Positions 7,982 through 14,278 of a DNA stretch of 38,878 nt are shown one piece after another. Origin of the DNA: Muribaculaceae bacterium (GTDB lineage: Bacteria; Bacteroidota; Bacteroidia; Bacteroidales; Muribaculaceae); contig RYWL01000011.1 of assembly GCA_003979155.1 (NCBI GenBank), positions 1 to 38,878 on the forward strand. Direction: 5' to 3'. The notes beneath the pieces were generated by a model, which saw nothing but the letters and a program-made list of their open reading frames with translations, searched no databases and was not told where the DNA came from. The position numbers and the translations under genes were made by a program. How positions within the stretch are numbered: the first letter of the stretch is position 1; each line of letters begins with the position of its first letter.

Positions 7982-9304
7982 TCAGGATTTGTGCGGACGG
8001 AAAATATCTGTTATTTTGCGCAGAAACTGCCGAACGCGGAAGAAGTTGTTGTCTTCGTTGTTCGCAGCTATGTCGAACCATGTCGAATCGTTGTAGTCTA
8101 TATCCCATTCGCGCATGTCGCGGAAGCGGAATGTTGGACGATAGTGCTTGATTTCGTATAGCCGTCGGCCTGTGCGGTCGTATGTTTTCCACGCCATTGT
8201 CATGGTGTGTATACGATATAATTCGTTGGCAAGATGATGCTGTATGGCACCTGCTGCAAGCGACACATCGAGCATATATGGTGTAAACCACTGATAACCG
8301 GACTTGAGAAGGCTCTCTTTGCGGTCGCTGGTAATGAAGGCCGAAAAATGCAGCATGTTCGAGCCTTTGGCAAAACCTTCGTTCGAATAGAGATATTTGA
8401 CATGCGCTCCGGAGATGCCCTCGATGTTTTCGAGTATGTCGTTGGCTTCCTTCGGGCTTATGCTGCGTGTGCGGTGTGCTACTGCAATCGCCGGTGTATC
8501 CCATATGCCGTTTTTGTTTTGCCGGAGCAGTAAATCGTCTTCGCAGAAAATCAGATAACGCAGTACTGTCGACCCTTCGGCTCCGGGGTGTTGCTCTTCG
8601 ATCGCGCTGTATATTGCATGCATCGACTTGTAGCGCTGCCACATGAAAAACAGTGAGAGCAGATATATGCCCAGCGGCATATAATTGAAGAAGAACAGGT
8701 CGGGCGAATTTAGGCTCGCGTTTATGTATCGGCTGAAATAATACCAGTATTCTATGCCGCCGATGGTGAGCGACAGCACAAGTAGTATCATTGCCTGATA
8801 TTTGGAGTCGCGGTAGTATAGCGTGGCCACAACGCTGTCGCCGGCGTAGAAGCCGTGGCGGCGTTGACACTCGCGGCATATGCGGTTGTTCAGGCCTGTA
8901 TATATTGTTATGGCTGACATTACTGCAACAATGGGAAATTCAACCAGGCAGGTGATAAAGGGCAGTTCGGTATTGTAGAGCTGAAGATGTATCACCGTGG
9001 GCACAAGCCAGTCGGTGTAGATTACGACTACTAAAAACATTACCAAAGCCGACAGCAGCAATACCCGGTAGGCAAGATTTACGACCAACGAGCATGCGCT
9101 TATGTTGCTTGTGAGATTGCGCCGAATCATCACTTTAACTATATATGCTCCGGCGAGGCAAATAAAAGGTATCCATATCCGCGGCACGAATATGGCGAGT
9201 ACCAATGGCAAGGTAATGGCACCGTAAGCGAGAGCCCAGTTGGCCCACAGGGTGCTCAGTGCGATGTCGGTACGCTTCAGTTCTGTTCTGTTGCTGTCAG
9301 ACAT
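7982..9304 (-). CDS. Multi-spanning membrane protein with a probable degenerate Nudix-like domain
   Basis: A 440-residue protein with about five or six membrane helices in its first half (residues ~24-44, 46-60, 78-98, 117-138, 170-190, 206-223) and a CREC pair at 143-146 in a loop. The second half is soluble. Residues ~247-350 resemble a Nudix fold: a strand RYLIFCEDDLLL, then NGIWDTP where Nudix proteins have W-LPGG, then EANDILENIEG where they have the REx2EExGU helix, then FSAFIT and YQWFTPYML, like the closing 'W' strand and helix. The acidic metal residues of the Nudix box are not kept, so it would not hydrolyse nucleotides as usual. This reading is my inference by eye. It is the second gene of an operon, four bases after the DPP gene and one base before miaA. 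Confidence 0.75.
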   Translation of the reverse strand: MSDSNRTELKRTDIALSTLWANWALAYGAITLPLVLAIFVPRIWIPFICLAGAYIVKVMIRRNLTSNISACSLVVNLAYRVLLLSALVMFLVVVIYTDWLVPTVIHLQLYNTELPFITCLVEFPIVAVMSAITIYTGLNNRICRECQRRHGFYAGDSVVATLYYRDSKYQAMILLVLSLTIGGIEYWYYFSRYINASLNSPDLFFFNYMPLGIYLLSLFFMWQRYKSMHAIYSAIEEQHPGAEGSTVLRYLIFCEDDLLLRQNKNGIWDTPAIAVAHRTRSISPKEANDILENIEGISGAHVKYLYSNEGFAKGSNMLHFSAFITSDRKESLLKSGYQWFTPYMLDVSLAAGAIQHHLANELYRIHTMTMAWKTYDRTGRRLYEIKHYRPTFRFRDMREWDIDYNDSTWFDIAANNEDNNFFRVRQFLRKITDIFRPHKS

Positions 9305-9308
9305 GAAA

Positions 9309-11507
9309 TTATTTCAGTTTTTCTTCAAAGAATGAGAGCATACGGGCATATACTACCTGACGGGCGTTACATCCGTTTATGGAGTGGTTTTTCTGCGGGA
9401 AAACGAACATATCGCAGAGTATGCCGGCGCTCTGGAGAGTCGACACATACTGGAGGCTGTTGGCCGGATGCACGTTATCGTCGGCTGTTCCGTACATTAT
9501 AAGGAGAGGGCATGCCAGATGCAGTGCGCGCCCGATTGCCGAGCCATCGGAATATCCGCGTTCGTTCTGCTGCGGAGTGAGCATATATCGCTCGGTGTAT
9601 ATGCTGTCGTAGAATCGCCAGTCGGTGACTGGTGCTACCGAAACGGCTGCCGCATAGGGGCTGTTGTCGGCGGAGGCGGCCATAAGAGTCTCGTAACCGC
9701 CGAAGCTCCAGCCGTATATGCCTATTTTTGAGCCGTCGACATAGGGGAGTGTAGCAGCATAGCGTGCGGCGGCAATCTGGTCGATAGTCTCGTAATGTCC
9801 GAGATTTTTATACACTGCCGTGCGGTAGGCTGTTCCGCGACCGCCGGTGCCACGACCGTCGACACAAATGATAATGAAACCTTTCGATGCGAAATAGGCT
9901 TCCCAGTCGAAGCTCCAGCGGTTGAGCACCTGCTGAGAGCCGGGGCCGCTGTATTGGCTCATGATTACGGGGTATTTCTTCGACGGGTTGAAATCGCGCG
10001 GTTTTACGATATATCCGTTCATTTCAACGCCATCGCCTCCGGGCACCTTGATGAATTCTTTTTGGGGTAAAAGAGCAGCGACTTTCGATTCGAAAGCCTT
10101 ATTGTCCTCGAGGACGCGTATTACTTTGCCGTCGGCCTTGCACAAGCTGTAGACCGGCACGTTTTTAATAGAGCTGTAGTTTTTGAGCATATAGCGGCAT
10201 CCTGGAGCGAATGAGGCATTGGTCGTGCCCTCTTCGGCAGATACGGCTGTGTATGTGCCCTTGCGGTCGAGACGGTAAACGGTGCGCTCCATGGGAGTGG
10301 GCGCCGCAGCTTGGAAATAGTGGTTGCCCAACTCATCGCTACCATAATAAGCAGTGGCGTCGCAGTCGGGCTTGGTGATAGTCTTGAGAGGCGAGCCGGT
10401 GTAGGAGAACTCCTTGAAGCGTGTGTATCCGTCGGACGACGATGCTACGACAAATGAATTGCTGCCAAAATGCAGCTGCTCGTATGCTTCAGGCTCAATC
10501 CATGCCTTCGATTCTTCAACGTATACCGATTTGGTCACGGTAGACTTCGGATTGGAGCAGAATATCTCATAACGGTTCTGATCGCGGTTGAGAGTAGCCA
10601 CCATCAGTTGCGACGGCTGAGGTCCGTAGGCTATGCGTGGAATGTAGTAACCGCTTCCCGACGGAAGCTCAATCTGCTTTGTCTTACGGGTCTCCACATC
10701 GTAGCTGTGAAGAGTCACGGTGGAGTTTGTGGCGCCTGCTACGGGGTATTTGTAGCTCCAGATGCCTGGATAAAGTTCATATTTTTCATCGGGATTGCAT
10801 GTGCCGGCGTAAATGGGGAGTGTGTATATCGGAACCTGTGACTCGTCGAATTTCACATAGCATAATGTAAGATTGTCGGGAGCCCATGCGATAAGCGAGG
10901 TGACAGAGAATTCCTCTTCGTATGCCCAGTCAGTGGCTCCGTTGATGATTTTACCGGGTGCACCGTCTGTTGTCACAGCTACTTCCGTGCCGTAATCGAG
11001 TTTTGCGGCATAAATATTATTGTCGGCAACGAAGGCCACCATCCTTGAGTCAGGCGAAAAAACGGGCACGCTCTGTCGGGGATGCTCTGTCGACAAAGGT
11101 TTCAGAATGCGCGAGCGCACTTCGTATACATAGTATTCGGCAGTCGACGAGCGGCGGTAGATAGCTTCGGAATTTCGCCACACGATAATTTTCGATGCAT
11201 CCGGGCTTAAAATGAAACCTTCGAAGTCGGGCAGAGTAGTTTCGCGCGTATGAGTGACATCAAAAAGCGTATTGATTTCCTTGTCCGAGGCGATATCTTT
11301 TACAATCAGGCTGCGATGGTCGTCCGAACGAACCAGATACGATTGTCCGTCGGGCATGAAAACGAGCGAAGGATGATTTGTGGAGCTCTGGGGAGCACAA
11401 TAAGCGGCAAGTTCGCCGACAGCGTTGCTGCGCATGGTTCCGATTGCTGCGCTGGCGCTCACGGATGCGCCAATCAGAAAAGCCGCTGCCAAATATTGTA
11501 TTTTCAT
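9309..11507 (-). CDS. Dipeptidyl peptidase IV-like serine peptidase (S9B)
   Basis: A secreted prolyl-type exopeptidase that cleaves dipeptides, classically X-Pro, from N-termini; in Bacteroidales such enzymes are periplasmic. The 732-residue protein has a signal peptide (MKIQYLAAAFLIGASVSASA), an eight-bladed propeller region including DWAYEEEF, whose paired glutamates bind the substrate amino terminus, and a C-terminal alpha/beta hydrolase domain with GWSFGGY (S601), GTADDNVHP (catalytic Asp at 676 or 677) and the histidine of KNHSI (H708). I use the ATG at 11507, which gives a clean signal peptide. An in-frame ATG at 11588 would fall at the expected transcription start. It heads the operon with the 440-residue membrane protein, miaA and the 313-residue protein. 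Confidence 0.93.
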   Translation of the reverse strand: MKIQYLAAAFLIGASVSASAAIGTMRSNAVGELAAYCAPQSSTNHPSLVFMPDGQSYLVRSDDHRSLIVKDIASDKEINTLFDVTHTRETTLPDFEGFILSPDASKIIVWRNSEAIYRRSSTAEYYVYEVRSRILKPLSTEHPRQSVPVFSPDSRMVAFVADNNIYAAKLDYGTEVAVTTDGAPGKIINGATDWAYEEEFSVTSLIAWAPDNLTLCYVKFDESQVPIYTLPIYAGTCNPDEKYELYPGIWSYKYPVAGATNSTVTLHSYDVETRKTKQIELPSGSGYYIPRIAYGPQPSQLMVATLNRDQNRYEIFCSNPKSTVTKSVYVEESKAWIEPEAYEQLHFGSNSFVVASSSDGYTRFKEFSYTGSPLKTITKPDCDATAYYGSDELGNHYFQAAAPTPMERTVYRLDRKGTYTAVSAEEGTTNASFAPGCRYMLKNYSSIKNVPVYSLCKADGKVIRVLEDNKAFESKVAALLPQKEFIKVPGGDGVEMNGYIVKPRDFNPSKKYPVIMSQYSGPGSQQVLNRWSFDWEAYFASKGFIIICVDGRGTGGRGTAYRTAVYKNLGHYETIDQIAAARYAATLPYVDGSKIGIYGWSFGGYETLMAASADNSPYAAAVSVAPVTDWRFYDSIYTERYMLTPQQNERGYSDGSAIGRALHLACPLLIMYGTADDNVHPANSLQYVSTLQSAGILCDMFVFPQKNHSINGCNARQVVYARMLSFFEEKLK

Positions 11508-11595
11508 TATCTTAAAAATTTTCAAGGCTGTTAAAAATCGGGTCGCCAAAGCAAGCCCAAGCATTGCATTGGCTACCCATAAGGGCATTTATGTG

Positions 11596-11603
11596 CAAAA
11601 GTA
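11596..11603 (-). promoter_or_regulatory. -7 box upstream of the DPP operon
   Basis: Read on the minus strand the bases give TACTTTTG, matching TAnnTTTG. Transcription would start near 11590, giving a leader of about 80 nt to the ATG at 11507. No clear -33 TTTG is seen. Confidence 0.55.
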
Positions 11604-11775
11604 GCTAAAAATCGTGAGATTTCTATGCTGTAATAATAATTCTTTTACACACGATTCACGCTCTTTATCATTTTCGTGACTCTACATTTGTCATTTTCAG
11701 CTCATAAACTTTTGTAATTCAATAATTGTTTGTGATTTTGCATTGGTTCTAAGCCGCAAGGCCTTGGCCCTCCTT

Positions 11776-11806
11776 CAAGAGGACTTCTTTATTTGAAGTT
11801 CTCTTG
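11776..11806. repeat. Stem-loop in the relic patch
   Basis: A 12-bp inverted repeat with one G-T pair (11776-11787 with 11795-11806) around a 7-nt T/A loop. It is not followed by a convincing T tract on either strand, so I do not call it a terminator. The rest of 11604-11850 holds no gene I can support. Confidence 0.5.
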
Positions 11807-11853
11807 TTGCATAATAAAATCCTTGGCCAGAATAGTCTCTTTTGAGAGCGTCA

Positions 11854-12047
11854 GGTCTTTGCTGTTAAAATAACAATCACTTCCTGAATTTCCGATTGAC
11901 TAACACGGCCTTTGATGCCTCGAGTCAAATCTGACAAGTCAATGGAAGAATCAATTATGAATAACCACGTGTTTTAGCCTGACGGGCTGCTTTTCTAAGC
12001 GCATTGTCAATAGCCCCTTTTGTCGGTTTGGAATTTGCTTTGTATTT
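11854..12047 (-). pseudogene. Frameshifted remnant of a toxin-like C-terminal domain (CdiA-C/MuF-type, tentative)
   Basis: Two overlapping open stretches on the minus strand, neither with a start codon, join into one plausible domain if a single base is missing near 11966-11970. The first (12047-11955) reads GAIDNALRKAARQAKT. The second (11973-11851) continues WLFIIDSSIDLSDLTRGI and then QSEIQEVIVIL. The order 'AI..ALR.A..QA', a strand, 'L..GI..RV' and 'I.EVIVI' recalls the BECR-fold nuclease domains at the C-termini of CDI toxins and phage MuF-type toxins. That assignment is from memory of the pattern and uncertain. The lack of a start, the frameshift and the position beside phage genes make it a relic. 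No immunity gene is recognisable. Confidence 0.4.
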
Positions 12048-12093
12048 TCATTGGTTGTAGATTATGTACCGAAACCCCTGAAACCGCAGGCGC

Positions 12094-12429
12094 ATGAAAC
12101 GCAACGAAATAAATATAAACGGCACGGCATACCCCTGTAGCCCCACTATGGGGGCTATGCTGCGTTTCAAGCAGGAAACGGGCCGAGAGATTACCGAGAT
12201 AGACCCCACCAGTTTTAGCGACCTTTGTACCTATCTGTGGTGCTGCGTAGCATCGGCTGCAAAGCGCGAGGGCAAGCCGTTTGATATGTCGCTCATGGAT
12301 TTTGCCGACAACCTCACGCCCGAGGATATGACGCAGTGGAGCGAGGCCATAAAAGGCGAAGACGAGCCCGATGCCGACACCTCCGGTGAAAAAAAAAGAA
12401 AACGCCGGCAAGCGTCCACGAGCTCTTAG
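12094..12429 (+). CDS. Phage tail assembly chaperone, short (G-like) product
   Basis: A 111-residue protein resembling the G-type tail assembly chaperones of Bacteroides siphophages and prophages: MKRNEININGTAYPC, then a helical core with MGAMLRFKQETGREITEID, LWCCVASAAKREGK and LTPEDMTQWSEAI. Such proteins coat the tape-measure protein while the tail is built. The ATG overlaps, as ATGA, the end of a short upstream open stretch ending in ETPETAGA, which may be the tail end of the previous phage gene. Near the 3' end is a run of nine A (12389-12397), and the downstream frame lies exactly -1 to this one, so ribosomes probably make both this protein and a G-T fusion. No other structural phage gene is present. 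Confidence 0.7.
   Translation: MKRNEININGTAYPCSPTMGAMLRFKQETGREITEIDPTSFSDLCTYLWCCVASAAKREGKPFDMSLMDFADNLTPEDMTQWSEAIKGEDEPDADTSGEKKRKRRQASTSS
12390..12396 (+). other. Candidate -1 ribosomal frameshift site (A AAA AAA)
   Basis: Within a nine-A run, the heptamer has the X XXY YYZ arrangement in the frame of the upstream gene (codons GAA AAA AAA AGA). Tandem lysyl-tRNAs could slip back one base and continue in the downstream frame, as in lambda G-GT and dnaX. I see no convincing stimulatory hairpin by eye. Confidence 0.6.
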
Positions 12430-12749
12430 GAATCGCCGTAGGTTGCATCGGCATGTCGCACGATGATTTCTGCAAGTGTACTTTCGGCGAGTTTGAAAGC
12501 ATCTGCAGGGCATGGAGCGAGATGAACGAGAGCCGGACGCGCGACGCATGGGAGCGGGCCCGCACGGTGGCGGCAATCTGCATACAGCCTCACGTGAAAA
12601 GAAGACTCACCCCACGGCAGCTTTTACCGTTGCCGTGGGATAATGAAAAAGCAAGCCTCCGAAGCGAAGCCCGTGAGCTCACCCCGGAGGAAAAACGTAA
12701 ACGGTTTGAGGAAGTGGCACAGAGGCTGCAGCCTCATTCCGGAGATTGA
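12396..12749 (+). CDS. T extension of the tail assembly chaperone, probably made by -1 frameshift
   Basis: This frame is -1 relative to the preceding gene and opens right after a TGA at 12387-12389, at the A-run. In the zero frame the bases 12390-12396 form A AAA AAA, a classic slippery heptamer. A slip there would join 101 residues of the G protein to 117 residues of this frame, giving 218 in all. The sequence between the slip site and the first ATG (12453) reads as protein of the same domain (HELLGIAVGCIGMSHDDF), which argues that frameshifting, and not internal initiation, is the original route. The rest (FGEFESICRAWSEM, then WERAR and a basic C-terminus) is helical, as in T domains. It ends 16 bases inside the convergent gene at 12734. 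Confidence 0.65.
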   Translation, partial: KKTPASVHELLGIAVGCIGMSHDDFCKCTFGEFESICRAWSEMNESRTRDAWERARTVAAICIQPHVKRRLTPRQLLPLPWDNEKASLRSEARELTPEEKRKRFEEVAQRLQPHSGD

Positions 12750-12985
12750 GATTCTTCTGTTGTTTCCTTATCTCCTTTCTCAGTATCAATATGCTTTTCT
12801 ATTTTCTCAACCTTTTTTTGCAGTTCTACCAAACTGTCTAAGGCATTTATGATTTTTTCCTTTGGTACTCCATACATAGCAGTAGGGTCCTTAGCACCTG
12901 CTATAACAAGAAGTATGAAAAAAATAACAAAAATAGCGCAAGTAGCATAACCTAAAAATGTTCCCAGACTCATCAAAAGTATCAT
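12734..12985 (-). CDS. Small single-span membrane protein, unknown
   Basis: An 83-residue protein with one strong transmembrane helix (about residues 8-29), then a short linker and a charged, heptad-like helix (ALDSLVELQKKVEKIEKHI, about 46-64), and an acidic tail. I do not recognise a family. The best argument that it is a real gene is its own full-consensus promoter 25 bases upstream (-7 TATATTTG, -33 TTTG, 20-nt spacing). It lies between the phage chaperone pair, whose 3' end it overlaps by 16 bases head-on, and the IS30 remnant. The base composition is more AT-rich than the neighbouring chromosome, consistent with acquisition. It could be a phage lysogeny-module or immunity-type gene, but nothing shows that. 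Confidence 0.6.
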   Translation of the reverse strand: MILLMSLGTFLGYATCAIFVIFFILLVIAGAKDPTAMYGVPKEKIINALDSLVELQKKVEKIEKHIDTEKGDKETTEESQSPE

Positions 12986-13009
12986 AACGGATTAATTTAA
13001 TATACTTCG

Positions 13010-13041
13010 CAAATATAAAACAATTGTAGCAAACAAACAAA
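13010..13041 (-). promoter_or_regulatory. Consensus promoter for the small membrane protein gene
   Basis: On the minus strand: -33 TTTG (13041-13038) and -7 TATATTTG (13017-13010) with 20 nt between, a textbook Bacteroidota arrangement. Three TTTG tetramers stand in tandem at the -33 region. Confidence 0.7.
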
Positions 13042-13093
13042 CAAAATGGCCTCAAACAGTGCGATTTCAATAAGTGCAGGTTCAACTGCAGAT

Positions 13094-13288
13094 TCAACTG
13101 GCAAGTGCAAAATTAGCGATTTGTTTGAAGAACTCGGTCTTCGGGTTTGAAAAACCGAGTTTTTTCCTAGGCCTTAAGTTCAGTTTCTTTGCCACGTTCT
13201 TGATGTATCGGTTATTGAAATCATTGAAATTTGACTTTTTGGGGATGTATTGGCGGATGAGCTTGTTTACGCACAAGCTTCCGAGGGC
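13094..13288 (-). pseudogene. 3' remnant of an IS30-family transposase
   Basis: The minus strand encodes about 64 codons with no start, ending in a stop at 13094. The peptide NKLIRQYIPKKSNF, then YIKNVAKKLNLRPRKKLGF, then ANFALAS is the characteristic C-terminus of IS30-type DDE transposases: the N-x-LIRxYxPK block, the NxRPRKxLG block and the Bacteroidota-style end. Full-length members have about 320 residues, so roughly four fifths, including most of the catalytic domain, is missing. The frame is broken by a stop at 13289-13291. The bases just past the stop (about 13046-13093), with a repeated TTCAACTG, probably hold what is left of the element's terminal region. It cannot be active. Confidence 0.75.
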
Positions 13289-13360
13289 TCAGTACAATAT
13301 CTGACCGAAAAAATAAATAAAATAAGGACAGCAATAGAGTTATCTGTCGTAAGGGCAATA

Positions 13361-13390
13361 CGTCGGGCGGCGTATTCTCGCCGTCGGACG
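13361..13390. repeat. GC-rich hairpin upstream of the tRNA-Arg terminator
   Basis: An inverted repeat of 12 bases with one mismatch and one G-T pair (13361-13372 with 13379-13390), and a 6-nt loop. There is no T tail. Its role is unknown; it may be the remnant end of a mobile element. Confidence 0.5.
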
Positions 13391-13418
13391 ATGACACGAC
13401 CAGTATGTGCTTTGTGGT

Positions 13419-13458
13419 AAAAACTAACCGCCTTAAACTCGATGAGCTAAAGGCGGTT
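13419..13458 (-). terminator. Terminator downstream of tRNA-Arg
   Basis: On the minus strand, a perfect 9-bp stem (13458-13450 with 13434-13426) is followed by a T tract (13423-13419), only six bases after the mature tRNA end. Confidence 0.85.
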
Positions 13459-13463
13459 GTGTG

Positions 13464-13535
13464 TACCCCCGTAGGGAATCGAACCCTAAACTGAGGAACC
13501 GGAATCCTCTATTTTATCCATTAAACTACGGAGGC
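13464..13535 (-). tRNA. tRNA-Arg (anticodon CCG)
   Basis: The 72-nt minus-strand sequence folds into a full cloverleaf: a 7-bp acceptor stem (with G-T pairs), a D arm with a short loop, anticodon stem GAGGA/TCCTC with loop TTCCGGT (anticodon CCG, reading CGG), a T arm containing GGTTCGATTCC, and discriminator A. CCA is not encoded. It has its own consensus promoter and terminator. Its 3' end faces the mobile-element relics, the usual side for tRNA-targeting integrases. Confidence 0.95.
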
Positions 13536-13560
13536 GTTAGTTTTGGCGTGAATGCGACTG

Positions 13561-13592
13561 CAAAAGTAATTATTTTTTTGTAGTTTTGCAAA
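13561..13592 (-). promoter_or_regulatory. Promoter of tRNA-Arg
   Basis: On the minus strand: -33 TTTG (13592-13589) and -7 TACTTTTG (13568-13561), with a 20-nt spacer. Transcription would start about 20 bases before the tRNA. It overlaps the divergent ung promoter. Confidence 0.75.
13581..13588 (+). promoter_or_regulatory. -7 box upstream of ung
   Basis: TAGTTTTG matches TAnnTTTG and lies 21 bases before the ung ATG. It fits exactly between the -33 and -7 elements of the divergent tRNA-Arg promoter, so the two could compete. Confidence 0.55.
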
Positions 13593-13609
13593 ATAAAAAG
13601 ACCATTGAG

Positions 13610-14278
13610 ATGAAAGTGAGAATCGACCAGAGTTGGCAGGAGCCCCTTAGGGCGCAGTTTGAGGCACCTTATTTTGAGACTCTTACAAGTTTTGTGCGTC
13701 AGCGTTACGGCGTTGCGCAGGTCTTTCCGCGTCCGGCTAATATATTCGCTGCATTTGATTCGTGTCCGTTCGACAAGGTAAAGGTGGTGATTTTGGGTCA
13801 GGATCCTTATCATGAGCCCGGCCAGGCCCACGGACTTAGTTTCTCGGTGCCCGAAGGAACGTCGTTGCCGCCGTCGCTTGTAAATATTTTTAAGGAGATG
13901 GCCGCTGATACTGGTGGAACAGTGCCGGCATCGGGCGATTTGTCGTATCTGGCCAAGCAGGGCGTTTTGCTGCTCAATGCCACACTTACGGTGGAGGCGC
14001 ATAAGGCCGGTTCGCATCAGGGGCATGGCTGGGAAGTGTTTACCGATGCAGTAATCGAAGCGCTCAATCACGGTCGTGAGCATGTAGTGTTTTTGCTGTG
14101 GGGTGCGTATGCTATCCGCAAGGGGGCGCTGATTGACCGCACTAAGCATCTTGTGCTCACGTCGCCGCATCCGTCGCCGCTGTCGGCATACCGCGGATTT
14201 TTTGGCAATCACCATTTCAGTAAGGCAAATGAGTATTTGCATGAGCACGGCCTAACTCCAATACAATGGCTGCGATGA
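13610..14278 (+). CDS. ung: Uracil-DNA glycosylase, family 1
   Basis: Removes uracil from DNA to start base-excision repair. The 222-residue protein has the water-activating loop GQDPYH (D65, H68), the uracil-binding pocket segment AHGLSFSVP, LLLNATLTV with the recognition asparagine, and the DNA-intercalation loop HPSPLSAYRGF near the C-terminus. The ATG at 13610 gives the standard N-terminus; the upstream in-frame codon at 13586 falls within the promoter's -7 box. Its stop overlaps the next gene's start (ATGA), so it heads a three-gene operon with the type IX secretion plug and a DUF3109 gene. Confidence 0.96.
   Translation: MKVRIDQSWQEPLRAQFEAPYFETLTSFVRQRYGVAQVFPRPANIFAAFDSCPFDKVKVVILGQDPYHEPGQAHGLSFSVPEGTSLPPSLVNIFKEMAADTGGTVPASGDLSYLAKQGVLLLNATLTVEAHKAGSHQGHGWEVFTDAVIEALNHGREHVVFLLWGAYAIRKGALIDRTKHLVLTSPHPSPLSAYRGFFGNHHFSKANEYLHEHGLTPIQWLR

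Noticed and set aside
11540..12100. Search for a partial copy of the tRNA-Arg 3' end as an attachment site
   Set aside because: No matching segment of the tRNA 3' end could be found by eye on either strand.
12007..12576. Long minus-strand frame (189 codons) across the tail chaperone genes
   Set aside because: A shadow of the phage frames; its peptide is rich in R, C and H and has no domain-like pattern.
13046..13150. A + strand open frame starting MASNSAISISAG, placed like the start of a tape-measure gene after the tail chaperones
   Set aside because: It ends after 34 codons and lies antisense to the IS30 remnant and its terminal region, which explain the sequence better.
13131..13166. Hairpin followed by a T run, terminator-like on the + strand
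   Set aside because: It falls inside the IS30 transposase remnant, where it arises from coding sequence, and no plus-strand gene ends there.
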